From NCBI GenBank assembly GCA_954871525.1, contig OX940865.1:1674001-1738000 (forward strand): a stretch of DNA of 64,000 nucleotides, written 5' to 3'. A program made the position numbers and the translations under genes. Under the pieces are notes generated by a model, which ran no database searches, had not been told where the DNA came from, and was given only the letters and a program-made list of their open reading frames with translations. Below, one piece after another: positions 43,090 through 54,549 of the stretch (position 1 is its first letter; each line of letters starts with the position of its first letter). Source of the DNA: Parietaria judaica (taxonomy: Eukaryota; Streptophyta; Magnoliopsida; Rosales; Urticaceae).

Positions 43090-45399
43090 TACTAGCCGAG
43101 CAAAGGAATACAATAATCTACGGACAACCTATACTACTTGCAGGTTAAAAAAGAGTGACGACCCTACAATCACAGTAGAGTGCACTCGCCAAACTGCTAC
43201 TACGCGCCATGACGCGCACACTCGACAAGCAAAGGTATGAACAAATTTCAAAATTCAAATTATACTAAATGCATAAAATGTCATTAAACAGGTACAAAAG
43301 AAGAAGACGAAACATGCCAAACAAACATGCCAGGGAAACGAGTACGACTAAAACAAAGCCCAAAAATGCCTATAAATCATAGAGGCAAAGGAAAGAGAAA
43401 CTAAACTCTGGAAAGCACCGAGCGGAGAGACTCTGTAACATCAACGGAGTCCTTAGCACCGAAGACTTCAAGTCGCCATAGGAAGCTCAAAGAAGACGAG
43501 CCTCTACCAACACCTAAAGAAAAAAACAAAGGAAACAAGTCAACATTGTCATCATCAGCGAAAATCCAAGACAACGACATTACGTAGCTCGCTTGCAGCA
43601 GAAAATCGAAGACCGACGAGGTACAAAAAGCCCAAGAAAATAAAGACAAGAAGTCACCTTACAAGAAGTAACATAATTACACACCATTAGCTTAGGACAG
43701 GAAGCCGAAATGCGAAAGCGATAATGTCTGAGTGTCTCCTTAGCAGGAGGACCCTCGCCAGCAATAATTCTCACAATGGCAAGTCCAACGCAAAAATCAG
43801 ATCTTCAATCGGTGTTACGAAGCTCTCAAAATCAATGTTCTCGACAAGATCTGCATCCCCTAAAACTTTTGGAGGCCCCTTCACCTGAGTAAATTTGCCA
43901 GAATTGAAGACAGCCTCACCACCGCCGACAAGACCATCCCGGGCAACTCCACTTCACCGTGGGCCTCACGGGCCGCTCCTCTAAAGCCCATCGCGGCGAA
44001 GCCTCTACGTGCACCATCGCCTTGCTTGTCCCTCGCTGCTCCGACCATCGCACAGACACCACGGAGAGTGCCCCGCTACCCGCACCAATGCCTTGCGCGA
44101 TCTCGCCCTCGCGGGACCAAATACTATGGGAAGTCCGAGCTCCAGCCGTCGCGCCGCCGCGCTCCGCCTCCATAGACGCCACTGATGAGCCATCTCCGGG
44201 TTAACCACCCTTGCTATGAACACCGCGGCCCACTTCCTTTCAGACCACGCGAACGCCTCCGTCGTCGAAGCACCCGCGTGCTTCAATGCCGAGCAAAGCC
44301 TCTGCTGCACCCGACACCGTTTCACCGCCAGCAACCACGCCGGACGCCGCCGATAACCCTTATCCGGGCGACCTCATCGAGCCAGGAAGCCCATTTCCCG
44401 CACCGAAGCCTTGCGCGATTCTACCCTCTGACGAGACCACGGCGACCATCGTCCTCCGCCCAAACGCCGCCAACTAGACCCCTCTGGTCGTTCTCATCGT
44501 GCCTCCAAGCGCCATGCAGCCGCCAGGCCCTCCAGAAAGAAGGAGATCGCGAGTTGAAGAAGGGATAGGAGAGAGAAAATACCAAAAGTTATAAAAAAAA
44601 GTAATATTTTACCCTAATCTTATTTCCTTTCTTAATCAATTTTGAATTCTCTAAGCCTATGCAGCCCAAAAATTGCATAAACAAGGCCCATAAAGCTAAT
44701 GTTCAAATTTAAAATGGTCAAAAACAATAAAAAAAATAGGCTTTTATATGTTTTTAAGTGAAAAAGGATATTTTCAAGGATTATTAAAAAATCATTGGAA
44801 ATTAAACTTTGGAATTTAATTAAGTTTCATTTTTAATTTTCAAACGTGAAAACCAAAATAAAATTATTTACCTGCGTTTTTGTGAATTATTTAATTATTT
44901 ACTGTATTTATTACAAGTGAAAAATCCCACAATAATTAAGGAGCTTCTTAAAGTTTCAAGCTTAATGCGCAGTTATTATTTTCAAATTCTTTACTTACTG
45001 TCACATTTACTATGTCACTCAATTTTATTTACTTATTTTTTTTTATCTATTGCCGAAGTTCAAAATTAATTTGAAATGATTTTATTTAACAAAGTACGCC
45101 TAGAACCATAAAAAATTCACATATCGAATAAAATCATAAAAAAGTAACTTGTGATTTATTTAGTCAATTCTCTTATGTCTTTGACTATGCTCAGATTATT
45201 TTCCCGCTTATTTATGCGAATATATTTTCAAAAATATTTTACAATCACGCATGTAAAGGAAATTTCAAGCTCCTTGGGAGGACTGAGCGGAGACTAAAAC
45301 CTCTAACAACCAAGATCCTCCCCAAATAACACAAGTTCATTTACGTTTTAAACGAAAAAGTTTTTTGCGCAATACAATTACCCAAAAACTGGGGGTTAA

Positions 45400-47155
45400 T
45401 GTTATGTGCATTTTTCGTAACATATCAAAATTGGGCCCATTTTTGCCAAAGTCAAATCCCATTAACAAAATTCAAGGCCCATCACCAAAGACAAAGATCC
45501 GAGGCCAACGACCTAAGAAATTGGGGAGGCCCGGAGTCAAAAAGACGACAAGGCGACAAGCTGACAAGGCGACGTAGCGACAAGGCTACAAGGTCACGAG
45601 GTGAAAAGCCGACAAAGCGACGAGGCGACGAGGCGACAACCCAACAACGCGACTTCACGACAAGCCGACAAGGGGACGATGCGTCAAGCCAACGAGGTGT
45701 CAAGCCGACAAGGAAACGACGAGACAAGCCGACAAGGCGACGAGGCTTCAAGCCGACGAGGCGACAAGCCGACGAGGCGTCAAGCCAATAAGGCAACGAG
45801 GCAATAAGCGGACAAGGCGACAAGCCGACGAGGCGACGAAGCAACAAAGCGACAAGGCGATAAGCCGACAAGGCAACGAGGTGACGAGGCATCACGGCAA
45901 CGAGTCGATGAGGCGACAAGACGACGAGGAAACGAGGCGACAAGACAACAAGGTAATGAGGCAACACGTCAATGAGGCAACGAGGGGAAAAGCCGACAAG
46001 GCAACAAGGCGACAAGGACACGAGGGGACAAGCCGACGAACGGAAAAGCGGACAAGACGACAAGGCAACGAGGCGATGAGGCAACAAGCCGACAAGGCAA
46101 CGAGGCGACAAGACGACAAGGCAACGAGGCGACAAGACGACGAGGTAAGAAAACAACGAGGCGACAAGCCGACTAGGCGACAAGGCCACGAGGCGTCAAT
46201 TCGATGAGGCGACAAGCCGACGAGGACTCAAGCCGACGAGGTGAAAATCCAACAAGGCAACGAGGCAAAAACCCGACAAGGCGGCAAGGAACCGAGGCGT
46301 CAAGCTGACAAGGCGACAAGGCGACAAGTCGACAAGCCGACAAGGCGTTAAGGCGTCAATCCAACAAGGCGATAAGCCGACAACGCAACGAGGCGAAAAG
46401 CCAACAAGGGGACAAGGCGACAAGGCAAAGAGTCAACAAGACGACGAGGCAACGAGGCGACAAGCCGATGAGGCAACGAGCCAACAAGGCGACAAGCCGA
46501 CGAGGCAACTAGGCGACAAGCAGGCAAGGCAACAACGCGACAAGCTGATAAGGCGACAAGGCGACATGCCGAGGAATGGACAAGCCTACAAGGCATGAGG
46601 CGTCAAGCTGACAAGGCGACTAGACAACAAGCCGACAAGGCAATGAGGCGACAAGCCAATGAGGTAACAAGCCAAGAAGGCAACGAGGCGATGAGGCGTC
46701 ATGGTGACGAGGCGATGAGGCAACAAGCCGATGATACAACAAGGAGACAAGCCAACAAGGAAACGAGGCGACAAGCTGTCAAGGCCACAAGGCGACAAGC
46801 CAACAAGGCGACGATGCGACAAGCCGACGAAGGGACAAGCTGACAAGGCAACGACGCGACAAGCCGTAAAGGCGATGAGGCGTCAAGCCGACGAGGTGAC
46901 GGGGCAACAAGAAGACAAGGCAACGAGACGACAAGCAAATGAGGCACCGAGGCGACAAGCCGACGAGGCAACAAGCCAACAAGGCAACGAGGCGACAAGC
47001 CGAAAAGCCGATGAGGGGACGAGGTGAAAAGCTGACAATCCGAAGAGGCGACAAGCCGACAAGGGAACGAGGCGACAAGGCCACGAGGCAACAAGGAAAT
47101 AAGGCGACAAGCCAATGAGGCGACAAGCCGACGAGGCCACGAGGCAACAAGCTTT
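45400..47155 (+). repeat. LTR 2 of the octamer element with about 200-copy octamer array
   Basis: After the shared 140-bp start, the octamer array runs from about 45543 to 47152, roughly four times the length in LTR 1. Units are the same GCGACAAG/CCGACGAG family with CG-to-CA and CG-to-TG variants. Sequence after 47155 does not match LTR 1, so the LTR is truncated. Long frames here are period-8 artefacts. Confidence 0.88.
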
Positions 47156-48850
47156 GTATTATATTTGTCGTTTGTATGTTTAAGGATCATTTCATTGTGA
47201 CTAATGAAAAGCTTGGTATAATTATCATTTTTCTTTGGGCATGAAAATATTGGTTTGAACCCTCTCGATCTCAGGCATTTTTATTCTCTCAACCGCCGTA
47301 GTATATAATCAATGAACCGAGGCTTACAGTACTAGCTTCCTCTTCCAATACACTAAGTCGCAGTATCAACTCATATTTATGGGGAAATACAGAGTACCAT
47401 GAGTTTATGAACTATGCCGAGGCTAGAAAATACAAGCTCCGTGAAGCTATTAAGCGTTTTGGGTTAGGGCTTAATTTAGTTTTTAAGGCCGAACCCTTAA
47501 CCATCCGTGGTGTATCTATACAAGCCTCTTTAATTTCAATATACACCATGACTTACTCACATTTATTCATGGTTTAATGTATCATTGCCGCTGCGTCTTA
47601 GGCATTTGCCTTGTGAGACAATCGCTCATATAGCCGTTCTCGTTCAAATTTCTTCTATCTTACACTATTTTTCTCCCTTAAGAAACTATATTACCAATTT
47701 ATACCCTTAATCCTCGAGTACCGTGTCCAATTGGTGTTTCTTTTTTGTTTCTTAATCGTGCGAATGTTATATGTAACACAATTTTTTACTTTTATATATG
47801 TAGATCCACCCACTTTCCTTAAAAAGAAAAAAAAAAGTCCAGCCCACTTATTAATTTGTACTGTGTCTATCTATAATTTAATCCAATTAAATCTGTCAAG
47901 TACCAATATATATCTAAACCCTAAGCCTAAACTCTAAACCTTAAACCCTACCCCTAAAATCTAATCCCTAATTACATTAATTTTGTTTATTCTTTAAAGA
48001 TAATTACATAAAGTTTCATAAATATCGATACTTTTTAATATAGTATAATTAACAGTAGTGAATGATATAATCATTTTCGTCAAATTAACAATAGTATACT
48101 GAATAATATAAATATATTTTCATAAATTAATTATATTATGCTTGATTATGTTGGGATTTATGCCCACAAAGGAGACATGAAGGACTTTTTAGCAAATAAA
48201 ATAGTTTATGGCTAAAGTACTTAATGTAATAGTACGATTATGTCATTTTGCTGAAAACTAATTAAAGATTAAATATTCATCCTTATATTTAAGTTTGAGA
48301 TAGTACATATTTGTCTAGGCCCTGAAACTATCATCAACGAAAGAAGAGTTAAGGACAAACATAACAAGATATCTCTTCTTGATTAGTTTAAAATGAACAG
48401 TTCACAATCTTAGGATCTATCGGGCAATAGAATCTGATTTTGATTGTTTGAGTAGACTATTGATATCCGATCTTGTGGTATTGAGAGTTATGACTCTAAT
48501 AGTTTATTCTTGATGTCTTATTGAAGACATTGAACGAGACCAGTGACACTTTGAAGTTTGAGATAAAATCATTTAATTACTCGAAACTTCAAAATCACAA
48601 ACAAGGGGTATTTTTGTAATTACCTAAATCCTGAAGTGAGTACATAGGTTCTTGTAACACTTTATGACATTTGATGAGTCAATGGGCAATATCCAATGAA
48701 AATGATTAAAGCCTGACAATTGGTGTCATAATACTGTTTCGTTGAACTATGTGCCAAGATAAACGAGGTACCCGCATCCGGCATTATCTTTCTTGCTTTG
48801 AAATTCTCCTTGAAAATTTTCTAGGGTGATATATATGTATTTATATTTTT
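47156..48850. other. No gene seen; AT-rich, possible old LTR pieces
   Basis: A short stretch near 47925-47965 has degenerate CTAAACCCTAA-like repeats. TGTTGGGATTTATGCCCACA near 48140 resembles the start of some plant Copia LTRs, but I found no partner. Confidence 0.3.
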
Positions 48851-48862
48851 GGTTGGAAGCTC

Positions 48863-49262
48863 AAGGCGTGCGCCAATGACTTGGTTCTGAGGTACGAGGC
48901 CTCAATCAATGAGCTTAAGGAGAGGCCGTCAGCTGCCGAAAGGGATGAGACCAAGGCCGAACTGGCCTAGAAGAATGAAGAGCTTTCCCGGGTGAATGTC
49001 GAGCTCGAGAAGAGCTCCGGGCAGTTGGCCTTGAGGAATAAGGATATCCTTGAGTTAAAGCGCTTGATTGGAGCCCGGGAGAGCAAGATCAAGGCTCTGG
49101 TGATCACCGAGGAGGATCTCCGGGAGAAACTTGCCAACGCCTCCGCCCTTGTCTCTGAGTCCCAGGCGAATGAGAACAAGGCCATCGGGATGCTCACTGC
49201 GCCTGATGCGGCGCTGGGCCAGGATGACAGAGGGCTTTCGTTTCGGGCAGGTCATGGGACCT
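48863..49262 (+). pseudogene. Antisense coiled-coil ORF remnant of element 5
   Basis: The plus-strand frame KACANDLVLRYEASINELKE, one TAG, then KNEELSRVNVELEKSSGQLA, ELKRLIGARESKIKALVITE and EDLREKLANASALVSESQAN ends FRAGHGT at 49262. It is heptad-like, Leu/Glu/Lys-rich, as the C-terminal part of the gypsy-type gene at 30150-35640. The N-terminal domain is missing. It is read toward the end of pol. Confidence 0.6.
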
Positions 49263-49744
49263 GAACCCTTTTTTTGTAATTAATTTTTGGTTTACTCTGC
49301 AAATACTCTGCCCGTAGTTAGGGCTTTTCTTTCCTTTTATAAGATGCTTTCCTTCTTTTACTAATCTTTTTTCTATGCTTTTGAAATATTTTTGTAGTCT
49401 ACGAATATTTTGATTCATATGCCCGGCCAGAGGGTTTTTGGCTTATCATGCTAAATATTCCGGCCAAGGTTTTTGTTATATCTTTTGGAATATTTTATAA
49501 GATAACTTGGTAATATTTTGCAAAAATATTATAGTGCATCAGGCTGGGGAATTTTTGGCTAAATTAGCTAAATGTTCTGGCCAGAGTCTTTGTTTTGCTC
49601 TGATGGTTGCTATCTAAACGGTAGTAAAGAAACTTAGTTAATTTGGTGCCTTGAGGGATTGTTTGGGCCTGGTCGCCTGATATAGTCTTCCGGGAAACCT
49701 CTTTGACCGATCAAGCAGCCGAGCAAAATTTATTGGAGTTAAGG

Positions 49745-50112
49745 CTTGCTATCCGGGCTAGTATGCTACATGCGATGAAAAGGCATGATATCTGAGAAAG
49801 TGTGTTACTTGCGATGAGAGGGTATGATACCCGAGCAAGTATGTTATTTGCGATGAGAGGGTATGGTACCCGAGCAAGTGTGTTACTAGCGATAAGAGGG
49901 TATAGTACCCGAGCAAGTATGTTACTCGCGATGAGATGGTATGGTACCCGATGAAGTATGTTACTTGCGATTAGAGGGTATGGTACCCGAGCAAGTATGT
50001 TAGTTGCGATGAGAGGGTATGGTACCTGAGCAAGTATGTTACTTGCAATGAGAGGGTGTGGTACCCGAGAAAGTATGTTACTTGCGATGAGAGGGTATGG
50101 TACCCGAATAAG
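49745..50112 (+). repeat. 39-bp tandem repeat, about nine copies, two hairpins per unit
   Basis: Each unit reads GCAAGTATGTTACTTGC then GATGAGAGGGTATGGTACCC. The first part folds as GCAAGT/ACTTGC with a 5-base loop, the second as GGGTA/TACCC with a 3-base loop. The length is 13 codons. The flanks 49263-49740 and 50113-50370 show no gene. Confidence 0.85.
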
Positions 50113-50369
50113 AATGCTAGAATTAAAAAGAAGACTAATCTCTTACGAACAAGTTGAATATTTCAAAAATAGTTATGTAACAATTGTGCCGCTCGTGCGG
50201 GCTTCGTCGTACAGAATTCTTTTAATAAAAGGCGGGATTACTTACTAGTAGGTGGAAAGCTACTTGGGTAGTTTTATTGTAGTTTGTTGAATTTGAGAGT
50301 TAACTTTTGATCTGAAATCTTCTTCGAGGTAGAGGCGTATATAGTTGTTGTATTTATTAGGGCTGCGCT

Positions 50370-51480
50370 CGACCGTTTTTGGTTGAGCTGCCTACATACC
50401 CTACTTTCTGGGGATCAAGCCATTACGTAGTTCATGGGAAGTCATTCTCTGACCTTTTATGCGTACTATTTTCTGAGGTGCATGGCGTCCCCATCGGGGT
50501 GACTAGTTCGTACACATCGGGCTTTACTACTTCGGTAACGATATAGGATCCTTCCCACTTAGCCCCCAACTTTCATGTGTTGAGCTCGACCGTATTCCGG
50601 GAGACCCGTATAAGGACCAGATCTCCGGGGACTAACAGGCGGTGCTGAACCATGGAATTTTAGTACTTAGCTACCGAATTTTGGTAGTTAATAATTCGTA
50701 TTAAAGCCTGCTCGCATCGTTTGTTTGCGTGGTCAAGCTGGTCTAATCTTATTTCATCGTTAATCTCTGCCATGTCGGGAGCGTACTCCCTCCTGAGACT
50801 AGAGGCCTTAATTTCAGCTGATATGACGTCTTCGGTGCCGTATACCATTGAAAAGGGGGTCTCCCCGGTTGCTGTTTCGCGGGGTGGTTCTATAGGACCA
50901 TAGAACGCCGATGAGCTCGTTGGCCCATCGTCCTTTTTTGGTATCAAGTCTCTTTTTGATTCCATCCACGATAGTCCAGTTCAAGACTTCCGCTTGACCG
51001 TTTTCTTGTGGATGTGTTCAAGGAAATCTTCCAGCTATATCAGATATTCTGGAATCTGTTCGATACGAACTTGGGTCCGTTATCGGAAATTCTCTCCTTG
51101 GGCAACCCAAAGCGGCTTATGATGTTATTCGACACGTAGTGTTCTACATGTAATTCTGTCATGTTTGCATAGGACTCAGCCTCCACCCATTTTGAAAAAT
51201 ATTCCGTTACGACTAGCAGGAATCCTTTCCCGGCTAGCGCTAAGGGAAAAGGTCCTATGATATCCAAGGACCATTTCTTAAACAGGCATGGGACCTATAC
51301 TAAAGAAAAATTTTCCGCCGGGCAATGTATGGCCGGTGAATGGCGCTGATATTTGTCGCACCGTTTAGAGTGAGCTTCTGCGTCGGCCAACATAGTTCGC
51401 CAGAAAAAGCCCTGCCGCTTTGCTTTGTTGGAGAGTGATCTCTCGCCGGAATGATTTCCTCATTCTCCGCTAGGGATTCC
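50370..51480 (-). pseudogene. Integrase of element 5
   Basis: Reading leftward: zinc-binding remnant CDKYQRHSPAIH (the second Cys of the usual CDxCQ is Tyr), catalytic core WSLDIIGPFPLALAGKG, VVTEYFSKWVEAESYAN, RFGLPKERISDNGPKF, and HPQENGQAEV, so all three DDE positions (LDIIGP, SDNG, GQAE) survive. Then GETPFSMVYGTEDVISAEI and the C-terminal domain RLLVPGDLVLIRVSRNTVEL, GAKWEGSYIVTEVVKPDVYE. Stops occur between blocks. Confidence 0.8.
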
Positions 51481-51559
51481 TTGTAACACGATTTTAGCCT
51501 CGTCCCTACCTAAGCATTTTATGTATGGTCCGGTTTAACTTCGTTTATACAGTTTTCCA

Positions 51560-52810
51560 TCTATTAGACAGAAGCGAGGACTTTGATGCGGAGCTTTCGG
51601 GCTTTCTGCTTATCCTGGGGTTTTTCTCCTATCAGGATATACTTCAGCATGGGGGTTCTCCAATCCTCCAAGCCTGTTCGGATATTATGGACATGTAGAC
51701 TCACGCTTGGCTCGTCCATCACTTCCACTAGGATTATCCTCTTTGCTTTGGGGTCCGAAGTGGAGGCTAGTCCGGCTAGTGCGTCGGCCAAAGAGTTCTC
51801 GCTTTGTGGTATCTGGATCACCTCGACCTTGTCAATTTAGGTGATCAGATCCTTGACTACTGCGAGGTATTTCTTCATGCGATCATCCTTGGTGGTATAC
51901 TTGCCACTTATCTGGTTGGTGACTAGTTTAGAGTTCGAGTAGGCTCTAAAATTTTTGGCCTCAACTCATTTAGCCAGTTATAAACTAGTTATCAGCGCTT
52001 CGTATTCCGTTTCGTTGTTTGTAGCGTGGAACCTCAGTCTGAAAGACTGTTCCAAGATCTCGCCGGCTGGGGAAATCAAGTGTATTCCTATTCTGGATCC
52101 GCCCATGTTCGATGCTCCGTCCACTTCGAGGCGCCACTCCTCATTCCCTTCCCCCCCCCCCCCGGTTGGGTCGTCCATCGGGAGTTCGATCAGGACATCG
52201 GCTAACACTTGCGACTTAGCACATGTTCAAATTCTGTATTCTATGTCAAATTCTCTTAATTTGATAGCCCATTTTGTCAGTCAACCAGACTGATTCGGGC
52301 TATAGAGAATTTCCATTAGGGGTTGAGTCGTCACTACCAAGATGGTATGAGACTGGAAGTACGGCCGGAGTTTCCGCGCTGAGGTTATCATAGCCAAAGC
52401 TAGTTTTTCCATAGCGGGATACCTAGTTTCTGCGTCCTCCAGCAATTTACTGACGTAGAAGATCGGTTTTTTTTTTGCTTCTATCTTCCCGAACGATTAC
52501 GCCACTAACGGCCGAGAGCGATACTGCCAAATATAGAAGTAAATGTTCTCCCATAATCGGACGGGATAGTATTGGTTGTGTGGACAGGTACCTTTTGAGG
52601 TCTTGGAATGCTTCATCTCATTCTTTTGTCCATTCGAATTTTGTGTTGCTCCTCAAGATTTTGTAGAAGGGCAAGCATTTGTCTATAGACCTCGGGATGA
52701 ACTAGTTGAGCGCCGCTATTCTCCCAGTCAGCCTTTGCGTCTCCTGAACAATCCTTGGAGAGGGCATGTTTAGGAGAGCTTTGATCTGATCCGATTTAGC
52801 CTTTATTCTT
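51560..52810 (-). pseudogene. RNase H regions of element 5
   Basis: The first, RT-attached RNase H-like part reads KKKPIFYVSKLLEDAETRYP, MEKLALAMITSARKLRPYF. The second RNase H reads WRLEVDGASNMGGSRIGIHL and FHATNNETEYEALI, then IQIPQSENSLADALAGLAS. VDGASN and NNETEYEAL are the usual catalytic-region motifs. Stops and frameshifts separate the parts; a 13-base C run (52151-52163) lies in one. Confidence 0.75.
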
Positions 52811-53660
52811 CGTTGAGTCACTAAGTAACCAAGGAATTTTCCAGAAGTTACTGTGAAAGTGCATTAATCGGGGTTGAGCTTTATCTGATACTTTCTGAGT
52901 ATTGCAAAGCATTCCTCTAAGTGGCACACGTGGTTTGTGGCCTTAGCAGATTTTATAAGCATATCGTCGATGTAGACTTCCATTTTTTTACCGAGTTGTT
53001 CGGTGAACATTTGGTTGACCAAGCGGTTATAAGTTTCTCCTGCGTTCTTGAGTACGAAGGGCATTACCTTATAACAACAGTAAATTCCTCGGTCTGTTAT
53101 GAACGTGGTTTTTTCTTATTCCTTGGGGTGCATAGAGATCTGATTATACCCTGAGAACGCATCCATAAAGGATAGGAGCTCCTGCCCGCAGGTTGTTTCA
53201 ACTAGCCGGTCGATGTGGGGCATAAGGAAGGTGTCCTTAGAGCATGCCTTGTTTAGGTTGGTGAAGTCAATACAGACTTGTGCCTTACCATTCTTTTTCT
53301 TAACTCTAGTTTGTTGGCTAGCCAGTCCGGGTATTTTACTTCCCGTATGGAGCTGGTTTTGTCCTCTTCTGTTTCACCGGCTAGTGGCTAGGATCTACGT
53401 TGAGGCGATGGGCGGTTATGCTCGCGTCATTTCCCCGGCATGCCTTCGTGGGACCATGCAAATAAATCATGTTTCCTTGTGAGGAATTTGATCAACTTTT
53501 TTTTGACGTCACTGTCCAAGCTGACCCCGGTTCTGACTTTATGGTCCGGGTTCTGAGGGTCGATCTGAATCTCGTGCGTCATTTCACAATCCGGGCCATC
53601 GTTTCCGTCGTTCTTTTCTTTGGCTGGATCTTTTTCCTCTACCGACATTAATTGCTATTG
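52810..53660 (-). pseudogene. Reverse transcriptase of element 5
   Basis: Upstream linker KLIKFLTRKHDLFAWSHEGM, then LLSFMDAFSGYNQISMHPKE, a stop, KTTFITDRGIYCCYKVMPFV, LKNAGETYNRLVNQMF, and VYIDDMLIKSAKATNHVCHL with the YIDD active site, then FGYLV-type FLGYLVTQRRIKANRIK. Standard plant Ty3/gypsy RT with internal stops. Confidence 0.8.
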
Positions 53661-53749
53661 GTCAGTTTTTGGTGTTTTTGCCCGCGTCTGAGACGTGTGC
53701 GACATCCGGAAAGATGTTATGTAGCCGATCCGGGCTTGTTTTTGGTTAC

Positions 53750-54420
53750 CCGTCACTTCAACGATTTTTCATCTTCTCGTGGGAAGCAGATGGTTTGGTG
53801 GTAGGTTGACGGCACAACCTTCATTAAATGAATCCACGGTCTTCCGAGGATGATGTTGTTAGGCGTGGGATTGTCTACCACCTGGAAGTTTTTTATCTTG
53901 CCTACTCCGCAAGCTACATTGGACAGTCTGACTTTCCCTATGGTGTCGACCATTTCACTGTTGACACCGGTCAGATGGATATTCCCCCTATTAATTTATG
54001 TGTCATCAATTCCCATTGCGTAAGCATGATAAGAAGATGACGTCTACCGAGCTACCGTTGTTGACCAAAATTCTTTCGGTCGCGTAGCAAGAGACTAGAA
54101 GGGTGATGACTAGAGTGTCATCGTGAGGCCCACCCAGGGTGGAGGCCTCACTGTCTTTGAAGGAGATTTCGTAGTCGAGTTCTTCCCATGGGAGAACCAC
54201 AGGTCCGGCCTTCAATCTCCTCTGATGGGCCTTGATGGAGTTGATCGAGTTCCCGTAGAACTGGGATCCTCCCACTATAGTGTAGATTCTTCCGATGGCT
54301 TCTTCGGCCATTGATTCCTCTACATCCTCGGACTCTTGGTCAGCCTGCTCTTCCAACATGAGGACTTTGCCTCGTCTGGGAGGAGGAGCGTTGTTTGATC
54401 TGGTCGATTGCTTTTTCTCG
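53750..54420 (-). pseudogene. Protease region of element 5, active-site Asp lost
   Basis: HDDTLVITLLVSCYATERIL leads into VNNGSSVDVIFL, where the family has D(N/T)GSS: the catalytic Asp is Asn. Further on, IKNFQVVDNPTPNNIILGRP and WIHLMKVVPSTYHQ match the conserved C-terminal part. A mutant protease would not process the polyprotein. Confidence 0.72.
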
Positions 54421-54549
54421 GGCTTTGCACCAGTGCCATGCCCTGAATTAGGCTGCTGGACTTGTTCCGTACATTCACACCCAAACTGAAGAATCCAGCA
54501 GTAGGTCTCCGAGCTAGCCCTTAAGTTATTTATCGGCGAGCCGGGCCTG

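Larger units (their letters stand above)
39115..47155 (+). mobile_element. Non-autonomous gag-only LTR element with octamer arrays in its LTRs
   Basis: LTR 1 is 39115-41021, the internal region 41022-45399, and LTR 2 starts at 45400 after a polypurine-like AAAAACTGGGGGTTAA. Both LTRs begin with GTTATGTGCAT and share about 150 bp (GTAACATA, ATTGGGCCCATTTT, CAAGGC) before an 8-bp tandem array. The internal region has a gag only. From 43090 to 45399 there are Pro/Ala-rich frames (about 43959-44570) without known domains and AT-rich DNA. LTR 2 is cut right after its array. Confidence 0.75.

Noticed and set aside
43916..44570. Overlapping Pro/Ala-rich frames in the octamer element
   Set aside because: Open on both strands due to GC-rich composition; no recognised domain and no consistent start or splice pattern.
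45482..47190. Leu/Ser-rich and Arg/Gln-rich frames of 60-235 residues in the octamer arrays
   Set aside because: An 8-bp repeat yields an 8-residue period in every frame; open frames are a composition effect.
47925..47970. Telomere-like CTAAACCCTAA stretch
   Set aside because: Only a few degenerate units; no run of exact AAACCCT repeats. The AACCTAATTTCAA repeats at 15990-16745 are also not telomeric.
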